Shown here: positions 34,928 through 43,511 of the stretch, piece by piece
Layout of the letters: each line of letters opens with the position of its first letter
Position numbering within the stretch: position 1 is the first letter of the stretch
Source: Symsagittifera roscoffensis
Taxonomy: Eukaryota; Xenacoelomorpha; Acoela; Convolutidae
NCBI RefSeq assembly: GCF_963678635.1
Contig: NW_026970825.1
Location: 32,234 to 96,233, forward strand
Length of the DNA: 64,000 nt
Direction: 5' to 3'
Notes under the pieces: model-generated
The model's database searches: none
What the model saw: only the letters and a program-made list of their open reading frames with translations
Told to the model about the DNA's origin: nothing
Translations under genes and position numbers: made by a program

Positions 34928-36048
34928 GTGTATGATAATCCTGAGTATGGATTATAAAATGTAATGTAGCCAATTGTGTTTTTGGTATATCTGTCGTATT
35001 TGTATATTACTTCAGTAGTTATAAACGGTGGTGGTAGTGATTGAGCTGTTATGTTAGGTGGATTTAATGGGTAGGGATGTTGGGTAATATTATTTAACTT
35101 AACTGTGATTTCAAACTTTAATTGTAAACTGTTTTGTTGGAGTATTTGAATATTGTGATCACGGATATCGTTGTGAATATCTTGGCGATATTGTAATCTA
35201 TTAAGTGCCCAGTTATGAAGGCGGTTACTTTCTTGATGTTGTCCAAATAGTGGTGGAGGTGCTGTAAATGTATTCCAATCTAGTCTTAAAGGAATATTTA
35301 TTGATGATTGTTCTCGATATCTGGCGTCGAGATTATTTGGAAAATTTAAGTTAAAAGGTGGTGGTGAAAACTGACTTATTGATGGTGTTGATGGTAGTGA
35401 TAATGTTTCTGGTAGTGATGAGGATGTTGTTGTATCCGTAGAAATATCTATGGGGTCATTGACTAAATTTGGTTCACCTTGTGTAAATGAATGTGTAGTC
35501 CAATATGGTAGTCGTGATGCCTGGTTTGGGGGGTTAAAGGGATTTTCACGTATTTGCTCAGATGTTGGTGTTGAACCTAAGTAATCTGATGGTAGGCTTG
35601 AGGTGCTTCGTTGTGAAAGAAGCGTAGGGGTTTCTGGTAATATACCAATGGGGTTTTCTGGAGTGTTTTGTGATGGGGATTGAGGTATATCAAAATGAAC
35701 TCGGGGAGTTTGAAAATTTCTGTTTCGTCGAGGATGTATAATTTGTCTATTTATTTCGACTGTATTTTGGTTTTGACTAGAATTTTTTATTCTACTTAAT
35801 TCTTGTGGTAGTGTTGGATATAGGTTATATGTTGGTTCGCTTAAAGGTGCTTGTCGTTGAACTGGTTCTAGTGGTTCTGATAAACGAGTATGTCGTTCTT
35901 CAAAAGTGTATGGATTGTCTTGAAAAGAAATTCGTGTAGATGTTTGAGGATTTTGAGTAGTTGAAGGTGGTGTTTGGTTATCTTGGGATGATGTCGGTGA
36001 AGACTGATTCTGTGACTGTTGGGTAGCAATTTTTGATAGTTTTTTGAA
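34828..36048 (-). CDS. 407-codon ORF without any methionine codon
   Basis: One minus-strand frame is open from just after two consecutive TAA codons (36049-36054) to a TAG at 34825-34827. In 407 codons I find no ATG. The product is rich in Pro, Ser, Thr, Asn and Gln, with repeated PPP and SLP strings, and becomes more ordered near residues 250-320 (DWNTFTAPPPLFGQHQ, LHNWALNRLQYRQDI). Its end overlaps the start of the envelope-like ORF by about 100 bases in another frame. Expression would need a spliced-on start codon, a frameshift or non-AUG initiation. It could supply the N-terminal part of a protein made from a spliced RNA. Standard ATG-based ORF calling misses it. Confidence 0.7.
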
Positions 36049-36056
36049 TTATTACT

Positions 36057-36245
36057 TTAGTGAGAAATTTTGTGTTTATTATAATATTCTTCCAAAAAAA
36101 GAATTAGAAGGATTGTTGCTAGGGCAAATGTGAGGATTGCTTTCTTTATACATTTACATATTGTCAAAATGAGGGATGATAAAAATGTTATGAAAATTAC
36201 AAACAATAAAAAAATATCAGTTCTACTGAAAATTGTTCGTATCAT
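36057..36245 (-). CDS. Small membrane protein, 62 aa
   Basis: Two hydrophobic segments (IFLLFVIFITFLSSLILTI, and ILTFALATILLILFL) are separated by a short Cys/Lys turn (CKCIKK). Its ATG overlaps the stop of the preceding 76-aa ORF in ATGA. The size and double-helix hairpin shape resemble viroporin-type proteins; no family is recognised. Confidence 0.55.
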   Translation of the reverse strand: MIRTIFSRTDIFLLFVIFITFLSSLILTICKCIKKAILTFALATILLILFLEEYYNKHKISH

Positions 36246-36472
36246 TTAGACAAGTTGTATAAATCGTACCTGTGGATATAATCAAGGGTTTTGGAAAGTT
36301 GGAGGAATAGTTCGAGTATAGTGTAGAAAATTAAAAAAATGTTACAAAAAATGATTAGGATTATTAGAAAAGATTCAAGTATATCAAAAAGAAATATTAT
36401 AAAGGTTTCAAGTATTGTAAAAAAATGTTTAAGATTTATGAGTATTTGAGTAACTGATTGAGAGAAGAGCAT
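36242..36472 (-). CDS. Small membrane protein, 76 aa
   Basis: It is almost entirely hydrophobic from residue 10 to 58, rich in Ile, Leu and Phe (FIIFLFDILESFLIILIIFC). It ends in a polar tail (LDYIHRYDLYNLSK). Its stop overlaps the start of the 62-aa ORF. The region is AT-rich, so hydrophobic frames arise easily by chance; the exact ATGA coupling is the main support. Confidence 0.5.
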   Translation of the reverse strand: MLFSQSVTQILINLKHFFTILETFIIFLFDILESFLIILIIFCNIFLIFYTILELFLQLSKTLDYIHRYDLYNLSK

Positions 36473-37069
36473 TTAAGAAATGATCTATTGGTCGAATATT
36501 TTTTGCTGTTTGAGGCGATTTTCTAGTGTGGTCGGATTATTTATTAGTTTTTTGACAAGTGGGTTGAGTTTTGTAAAAAATTGTTGGGGGCAATTTTCAT
36601 GGTGACTGGGAGGTCGTCTTTTTCTTTATTTTTGTTTGTCAAATGATCCGGGGTATGGTGAGATTTTTTTACTTTAGGCTAATTAAAATGTTCATTTTGT
36701 TACTTTAGGCTAAGTTAACAAATTTGCTTTGGGGGTATTCGTGGTCTGAGTTGGGGAAATATTGTTGATCTTTGGGTTATTAGATAAGGGAGGGGTACGG
36801 TATTATGGTGATATTTATTTTAGTTGTCAAGTTGGAGTGGTTTGCTTATTTTTGACCTGGAGGTCGTAAAGTTATAGTTATAGATGTGCCTGGAGTTCTA
36901 TATGATTCGTCTAATTGGTCTTAGTTTGAGTTAGAGAAAGTGACGGATTGGATGAATCCTATTGGTCTATTTTGAACTAGAATTATTACGTACTTGTCAG
37001 CATGTTATTTTGAAAAATGTAAATGAAAAATGTTTTGGAGATTTCAAGATTGTGAAGCAAATGTTAAAA
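36473..37069 (-). other. Spacer between pol and the downstream ORFs
   Basis: About 600 bases follow the pol stop. No ORF with a start codon is seen on the minus strand. This is where a splice acceptor for subgenomic RNAs could lie. TTTACTTTAGGCTAA occurs twice near 36668-36715 (plus strand). Confidence 0.5.
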
Positions 37070-40000
37070 TTACTTTTGAAATTCTACTTTCTTTAAAATT
37101 TTAGATTGGGGGATGAATATTTTATAGTTTTTACGTGGTTGATTTCGGAGTCTTGTTGTTTTTCTATTTTCTGATTTGTCGATTTGTTCTTGGGGTATTA
37201 TTTGTTCGGTCATTTTTCTATTTTTTCTTTGTTTTGGGGATTCTTTATGGTTTTGTGTATTGTTTTTGGTGGCGGTTGGTTTTGTGTTTTGATTTTCGGT
37301 GGGGTTATCATTTTGTTCTGTGTTTTTCAGATGTGGTTCATTTTGAATGATTTTTAATCCTGTGAAAGAATATAATTGAGTTAATTCGCGGAGTGCGTAT
37401 TCTTTTGGGTAATAAGGTAATAGGTTGTTTCGATGTTGAACGATTTCTTTTTTGTTTGAGTCGGTAATTTTATATGTGACATCAGTGGGTTTTGCAATTA
37501 TTTGGTATGGTCCTTTTCGAAGGGGTTGTAATTTTTTAGAAATTCCTTTTTGAGTATTAAAATTAGGTATTAAAACAAATGTTCCAATTTTTAATTCGGA
37601 GGCTGGTGTAAAACGTGAATTGATTTGTTCATTAATGTTTTGTCTTTGTAATAACTTTTTTGTTATTTTTTGATAAATTTCATTGTGTTTTTTATCTCTG
37701 TTTAGAATCCATTCGGTGTGTGTACCGGAGGCTAGTTTAAGAATTTGTGGGTGATGAAAATGATCTTCATCGTGTGTATGTAAAGGTAGGTTATAACAAA
37801 TTGAGTCTTTATTTGGTTGACAATAACCTTGTGCGTTTTTATGAGAATTTGCTGTAAACATTATTGGTTTGCGTGGCTTTTGGTTAAAAACCATTTCGTA
37901 TGGTGACATTCCTAAAGTTGTCGTAATTTGTGAATTATATGCTAAGGGAAATAATTTTACATCTGCTGACCATTCGGTATATTTTGTATCATTTCCGTTG
38001 ATGATACATCTAAGATATTCTTGTAATGAACGGTTCATACCTTCGACTAAGCCGTTTGTCCAAGGTGCATGAGATGTACGTGGTTTGTGTTTAATGTTAT
38101 ATAAATGACATAGTGTGATAATTTCATTATTTATGAATTCTGTACCGTTGTCTGTAACTAAAATTTCTGGTAGTCCGAATTTTGCTATCCAGTGTTCATA
38201 GAGTGTTGTGTAAGCGTAATAAGCGTTACAATGTGGTACTGGGTTAAGTGCTACATAATGTGTAAATGCGTCAACAATTACCATAATGTAGGAGTTTCCT
38301 TCTGATGAGGGTGAAATTGGTCCCTTAGTATCAAATGAGATACGATGGTTAAAGTACAAGCTTTGTCCTTTAAAATCTTGTTTTTGTGCTATTTGTTTTT
38401 GATTCGGGTAAGGTTTATTTAGTTGACATACTATACAATCATTGCATAGTACTTTTATCCAAATTGGTGCATTTGGGAAATAAAAGTTTTGTATAAAATT
38501 TGAATATGTTTTTTCTGATCCAGAGTGTCCTTTAATATTTTGTGTATGTGAAATATTAAAAGCTATAAGAATCATACTTAAAGGGAGACATGGAACTGTA
38601 GATTCATTTAGGTTATACTCTAAAAGGTCTGTATTTTCGTTAATTGTTGTGTTGTTAAATTTGCGAAAGTATCGGAGGAGTGTTTTGTTTCCTAGAATGG
38701 TTGAATCTGCTTTGATAGGTTTAGTTTTATATTTGTGCCATGATTTTAGTTGTCTAATTATCGGGTCAAGATTTTGATATTGTTTCAGTGTTGAAACTGT
38801 AATTGTTTCTGTTGGGGGGAGAAAAATGTTTTCGATTTCTAATTTAGATAAGGGTATTGTGTCAAGTGGGTCGTGAAGGTCAAAAACTTGATTTATTGTG
38901 TATTTTGAATCATTTGTTTGTGGTCCTGATAAATTTATTTTATCAGTTAAATCTTCTTTTTCAATTAGTGGAAAATGGTCTTTTTTAGGCGGGTGTTGTT
39001 TTGTTCGTTTTTGTTGGGTGTTATTTTTTATCCATTGAGAATATGGGATTGGTTTGAAAGTTGATGTTCCAAGTAAATCAACTTCATAATGATTATTTTG
39101 ACAATCTAAATAAAGTGGGAAATGTTGTAAACTATTTATTTGTGATTGTTCAATATCAGTTTTTACTGCATATTTGCATTCCAATCGGGGTGATGTTTCG
39201 TTTTCTGCAAGGTAGAATTTTATGTTTTTGGGTATTTCAACTGTTGTTTTTCGTGTAAGTAATTCAGGTGGTGTATTTCGACTTAAGGTGTCTGGTAATG
39301 CAAGATTTTTTCCTGCAGTCCAAACTATATGTAAGTTTGGAAATTTCATTAGAATTAGTTGAAATCTGTAAACTCGGTGGTTTGGGTTAGATTTTTGTGT
39401 AAAGAGAAAGATGATTGGTTTATGGTCTGTGAATAGAACTGTTGGATGTTTTGATCCAAGTATCAGAAATTCATATTCTGTCAGTGTATATATTATGGCT
39501 GTACATTCTCTCATTAGAGTTGAGAGTCGTAGCTCTGCTTGAGTGAATAATCGAGAATTTGCTGATATGAGGTTCATTTTATTTGTACCTTTATGTGATT
39601 GTAATAGTGCTGCACCGATGCCAAAGTTCGAAGCATCGCACATTGCATAAAATGGTTGATTTGAATCTGGAATTGTGTTTGAAATTTGTTCAGTTAAAAG
39701 TTTCTTCATTTCTTCAAATCGTGTTTGATGTTCTGTGTTCCATTCAAAATTATTTTGTTGTCTAAGGATGTTATAAAATGGTCGTAGATATAATTGCATT
39801 TTATAAACATATTTACTTAAAAAGTTTAACATTCCAAGAAATTCTTGGATTTTCTTTTTATTTGTTGGTGGTTGAAGTTTTTGAATAGCGTCAATGCGTG
39901 ATTTCAATGGAGTGATTGTTTTTCTTTCTATATTATGTCCTAAGAATTTAACTCTTGTCAAAAAGAAGTGTGATTTATCGGGGGCGGCCTTCAGATTTTC

Positions 40001-40393
40001 GTTCTGAAGTATTTGGTGATATTTTTCTAAAACATTGAACATCTCGTCTTTTGTTTGTGATTGCATAAAAACATCGTCTAAATAGGTGATTGCGTTTTTC
40101 TTGAGTATTAGTGGTCTAAAAATTTTGCTCATAAAAGCTGAAAATGCTGCTGGTCCTATGGATATTCCATAGAATAAGCGGTTGAATTCATATTGTTGGT
40201 TTCCGATAACAAATTGTGTTAAACGTCGTGATTGTTCATCTAGTGGCATTTGATTGTATGCACTATTCATATCGGCGGTTGTAAAGTATTTGCCGTTTAT
40301 TTTTGTTAAAATAACTTGTATTGGTTCAATGGGCCAATTACATTTTGATTCATCTATAAGTGAATTGAGGTATCTAGCATCGAGAACGATTTT
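37070..40393 (-). CDS. pol: Pol: RT (C-terminal part), RNase H, integrase
   Basis: The frame opens at 40393 directly after an in-frame stop; its first ATG is at 40270. Counting from that ATG: RT active site YLDD at about 63-66. RNase H has Asp at about 212 (CDASNFGIGA), Glu near 246 and Asp near 282. Integrase has an HHCC zinc-binding domain at about 575-615 (H...GHSG, CNDCIVC). Its DDE catalytic residues are near 647 (FDTKGP), 707 (VTDNGTEF) and 743 (NGLVEGMNRS), and a GPY motif lies near 920. A polar tail of about 100 residues follows. The start of RT is in the preceding ORF, one frame away. Confidence 0.95.
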   Translation of the reverse strand, partial: KIVLDARYLNSLIDESKCNWPIEPIQVILTKINGKYFTTADMNSAYNQMPLDEQSRRLTQFVIGNQQYEFNRLFYGISIGPAAFSAFMSKIFRPLILKKNAITYLDDVFMQSQTKDEMFNVLEKYHQILQNENLKAAPDKSHFFLTRVKFLGHNIERKTITPLKSRIDAIQKLQPPTNKKKIQEFLGMLNFLSKYVYKMQLYLRPFYNILRQQNNFEWNTEHQTRFEEMKKLLTEQISNTIPDSNQPFYAMCDASNFGIGAALLQSHKGTNKMNLISANSRLFTQAELRLSTLMRECTAIIYTLTEYEFLILGSKHPTVLFTDHKPIIFLFTQKSNPNHRVYRFQLILMKFPNLHIVWTAGKNLALPDTLSRNTPPELLTRKTTVEIPKNIKFYLAENETSPRLECKYAVKTDIEQSQINSLQHFPLYLDCQNNHYEVDLLGTSTFKPIPYSQWIKNNTQQKRTKQHPPKKDHFPLIEKEDLTDKINLSGPQTNDSKYTINQVFDLHDPLDTIPLSKLEIENIFLPPTETITVSTLKQYQNLDPIIRQLKSWHKYKTKPIKADSTILGNKTLLRYFRKFNNTTINENTDLLEYNLNESTVPCLPLSMILIAFNISHTQNIKGHSGSEKTYSNFIQNFYFPNAPIWIKVLCNDCIVCQLNKPYPNQKQIAQKQDFKGQSLYFNHRISFDTKGPISPSSEGNSYIMVIVDAFTHYVALNPVPHCNAYYAYTTLYEHWIAKFGLPEILVTDNGTEFINNEIITLCHLYNIKHKPRTSHAPWTNGLVEGMNRSLQEYLRCIINGNDTKYTEWSADVKLFPLAYNSQITTTLGMSPYEMVFNQKPRKPIMFTANSHKNAQGYCQPNKDSICYNLPLHTHDEDHFHHPQILKLASGTHTEWILNRDKKHNEIYQKITKKLLQRQNINEQINSRFTPASELKIGTFVLIPNFNTQKGISKKLQPLRKGPYQIIAKPTDVTYKITDSNKKEIVQHRNNLLPYYPKEYALRELTQLYSFTGLKIIQNEPHLKNTEQNDNPTENQNTKPTATKNNTQNHKESPKQRKNRKMTEQIIPQEQIDKSENRKTTRLRNQPRKNYKIFIPQSKILKKVEFQK

Positions 40394-43300
40394 TTAATGA
40401 TTCTCCTTTAGCTAGAATGATAACGGGGTTGATAAATGTGTTGCCTTTTGGTTGTTCTTCTTTATTAACTGGTGATATAATGTTGTATTGTTCTAAAATA
40501 TCAAGTAATCTGTTCACTTTATCATGTAAGTGAATTGGTACTTTACTTGCTCTCTGTTTTTTGAAAACTGCGTCTGGTTTTAACGGGAGATGTAGTGATG
40601 AACTGATTTTCCCAACATCGAATTTTGATGTTGCATAGACTGATGAATATTTAATTAGCTGTTTGGCTAATTTTTCGAATTCGTCTTGTGTTATTTGTGA
40701 ATGTTGGAAATTAAACATTGTTAAAAATTTTTGTTGGTCCTCTGTGTAGTTACTTATGTTGAATGTAGGTTTGAAATATGGAGTTTTTGTGAAATAATCC
40801 GTATTTCTGTTTTCGTTACTTATTATATTATTTATAGATAATTCTTCATTAAGAATTGTAGATTGGCAAATATCTAGTAATTGGAGTATATTATTTACGC
40901 GATAGGCTTTTTCGTGTATTGGTGATATTGTAGCGTTGGTTTCACAATATCCTAAAAGTCCTAAAGGTAATGTTACTTGGTAAGGTGTGTTGTTATAGAC
41001 ATGTAAGGAAATGATATCGGAATTCGAATTTTTCAAATATTTTATGGATGAGATTGTGATTTTGAAAAATTTGTGAATAGGTTTGAATTCAAATTCTGAC
41101 ATATAAAATTTTTGTTTGTTTTGTTCTTTATCATATTGGTGAACTTGTTTGATTGAAAAATTATAGATATTTCCTGATAGTGGTTTTAGGTGTTTTCTTT
41201 GTTGGTTAAATATCGGGTAGAATTTTGAAAAGAATGGTGGTTGTTTATTTAATCTTTGAAAAAATGTTAAGGATGTTTCTTTTGTTTTTGTATATTTATC
41301 TTTGATTAATATTTTACTATTTAGTATGTTAATTGTTGGTATGTACTTCGAAATAAATGGTATTCCAATGATATTATATTTAATGTCAGTGATATGGAAT
41401 ATTTGTTTAAATGGCTTATTTAAAATTTTGCTTTGTTCCATTGTTCTGGTGGGGAGGAGAAATAATTGGATTTTTCCGTAGTTTATCAATGTTGATCCTT
41501 GTGCTGTTGCTAACTTACTGGAGGTTTCAAGAGGTGTTAGCTTTGGGTGTAAAGTTTTTATTTCATTCCATGTGGGGATGTTTATTATGTTTGATTCTGC
41601 TCCTGAATCAATTAAAAAATCTATTTCAAGGTCTGGTGATTGAAATTCTTTATTTCTTGGGCTTTCTAAGAGAAATGGTATTGTCCAAATTTTTTCTTTG
41701 GGTTGTTCTTTTTGTATATTTTGATAAATGTGGTTTGTATTCAAGCATTTTGTTTTGGTATTTTTATTGGTTTGATCTGTAGTGTTAATCTCGTTTGTTT
41801 CTTGCGTCGTTGGTGTGGAATTTATGGGTGTAGTGTAATAATTTTGAAGAAATTCTGATTGATTTTCATATATGTGTGATGGAAAGGGTTGTTCATATAT
41901 GACAGATTCATAGTAATTTTCGATTTTTATCATATTGATAGAAAGAGTGTTTTCAGTATCACTTTCTGAATCTGATGATGTACAGTTTATTTGATTGAGT
42001 TGTAACGTATCAGTTACTGTGTCATCAATACCTGGAGGGTCTGATGTTGTTTCTGGATTTGACTGTACTTGATTGATTTGTCTTTGATGTTTAGGTGTAC
42101 TACTTCTGTGGCGATTATTAGAATGATTATAGTTATTATTATTCCGGTGTGGTGATTGGGAATAATTTCTATAACGATTATTATAACTTGATTGTCGATT
42201 TTGTGAATTATTTCGTGATCTGTTTTGGTAATTATTGTTTGGTCTGTTATAGTTCGATCTATTATATGAGTTATTCCTTGATCGATTGTTCGGGTAATTC
42301 TGGTTTCGGTTGTTTGAATAACTTCTATTTCGATTATAGGAGTAGTTTCTATTCCTATTGTATGATGAATTTCGTGATTGGTTGTTTGGGTAGTAGTTAT
42401 TTCTTGATTGGGAATTAGATCTAGAAACAAATCGTTGTGTATTTGAATTTGATCTGGAGTAGTTATTTCGACTATTTGGTCTATTGTAGTGATTTTGTGA
42501 TGAATTATACGTGTTTCTTCGTTCTGGTGATCTTCCTCTATAACTTGAGTTATATGGTGATTGATTTCTTGTATAATTTGTATTGTTCGGGAGTGGTTTT
42601 CCTGAACTGTTGTTGCTGTGGACTGTTTTGTTCGGTAGATTTTGATCTTTTTTCATGTATTGATAGAATGATTTATTTGGTTCTTTATATTTTTGAGGTT
42701 TATTTTGATTGTCTTGCTGTTTTTGTCTACATTCGGAAATACTATGTCCGTATCGTCGGCAATAATTACACCATTTTTTGAAAGATGGTTTGCCTTTTAA
42801 GTTTGGGTTCTTTTCGTAGATATTGAGTATTTCAGTGATTTTTTCAACGAGGTCTGTCTCTGATTCCTGTATATTATTAATATTAGTGGGAGTCGTTTCA
42901 ATTCTGTTAACGTATTGTAATTTCAGATTTTCCGTTTCTTCTAGTTTCATCGTGATTTCTGCTTGTTCTAATTTGTCTACTAGTTTTCGAAAATCTAAAT
43001 CGGGTTCTCGAATTGAAGAAGGATGTGATGCTCTCTTTTTTATTGCTATTTTCCTTAATTGTGGTGTTAAGGTCATCATTAAGATTTCTGTCATCTTTGT
43101 GTTTTTATAGTCATGTGTATTTAATGAATATGCTTTTCGAACTAGTGTTTCGATTCGTACTGCTATTTGCTTGATGGTTTCGTTTGGTAATCTGCGAATT
43201 TCATTACATAAAACTCTTTGTTGTTGTTTGTTTCTTTCGGAGTCAAACATTTTTGAAAATTCTTGTGTAAACCTTTTCCAGTTTGATTTTACTTCTAGAG

Positions 43301-43490
43301 GTAGTACTGAAAACCATTTTTGGGCTGCGCCATCTAAGGTTGTTTGTATTAACGCTGTGCGTCGATGTATCCAGTTTTGATGTAGTGGCGTATTAATTGG
43401 TTCAGGTCCTATATTTAAAATCAAATTTGCTGTTACTGCATTTAAATAATCTTCTACAGAGTATTCAGGGTCTGTTCCTGTGAAAACCAT
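40374..43490 (-). CDS. gag-pro: Gag-like, nucleocapsid, protease and start of RT
   Basis: Residues 1-180 are a Retrotrans_gag-type capsid domain (LDGAAQKWFSVLP, then RLPNETIKQIAVRIE). A CCHC zinc knuckle lies at 241-254 (CNYCRRYGHSISEC). Residues about 300-470 are an extreme Asn/Arg/Ser/Tyr-rich region with RNYSYNRNR-like repeats. The aspartic protease active site DSGA is at about 628-631. The frame then enters RT (FINPVIILAKGES) and stops 11 codons later, because the RT frame continues one base away at the A6 run at 40390-40395. The ORF starts 21 bases after the stop of the 593-aa ORF. Confidence 0.9.
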   Translation of the reverse strand: MVFTGTDPEYSVEDYLNAVTANLILNIGPEPINTPLHQNWIHRRTALIQTTLDGAAQKWFSVLPLEVKSNWKRFTQEFSKMFDSERNKQQQRVLCNEIRRLPNETIKQIAVRIETLVRKAYSLNTHDYKNTKMTEILMMTLTPQLRKIAIKKRASHPSSIREPDLDFRKLVDKLEQAEITMKLEETENLKLQYVNRIETTPTNINNIQESETDLVEKITEILNIYEKNPNLKGKPSFKKWCNYCRRYGHSISECRQKQQDNQNKPQKYKEPNKSFYQYMKKDQNLPNKTVHSNNSSGKPLPNNTNYTRNQSPYNSSYRGRSPERRNTYNSSQNHYNRPNSRNNYSRSNSNTQRFVSRSNSQSRNNYYPNNQSRNSSYNRNRNYSYNRNRSYSNNRNQNYPNNRSRNNSYNRSNYNRPNNNYQNRSRNNSQNRQSSYNNRYRNYSQSPHRNNNNYNHSNNRHRSSTPKHQRQINQVQSNPETTSDPPGIDDTVTDTLQLNQINCTSSDSESDTENTLSINMIKIENYYESVIYEQPFPSHIYENQSEFLQNYYTTPINSTPTTQETNEINTTDQTNKNTKTKCLNTNHIYQNIQKEQPKEKIWTIPFLLESPRNKEFQSPDLEIDFLIDSGAESNIINIPTWNEIKTLHPKLTPLETSSKLATAQGSTLINYGKIQLFLLPTRTMEQSKILNKPFKQIFHITDIKYNIIGIPFISKYIPTINILNSKILIKDKYTKTKETSLTFFQRLNKQPPFFSKFYPIFNQQRKHLKPLSGNIYNFSIKQVHQYDKEQNKQKFYMSEFEFKPIHKFFKITISSIKYLKNSNSDIISLHVYNNTPYQVTLPLGLLGYCETNATISPIHEKAYRVNNILQLLDICQSTILNEELSINNIISNENRNTDYFTKTPYFKPTFNISNYTEDQQKFLTMFNFQHSQITQDEFEKLAKQLIKYSSVYATSKFDVGKISSSLHLPLKPDAVFKKQRASKVPIHLHDKVNRLLDILEQYNIISPVNKEEQPKGNTFINPVIILAKGESLKNRSRC
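40390..40395 (-). other. Frame break in RT at an A6 run
   Basis: On the minus strand six A residues mark the point where RT homology passes from the Gag-protease frame to the downstream pol frame; one base too many is present. RT is cut between its first motifs, which is not a usual place for programmed frameshifting. The likely causes are a one-base homopolymer mutation or a consensus error in the assembly. Confidence 0.75.
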
Positions 43491-43511
43491 TAAAGGTTTG
43501 TTTGATGTTAT

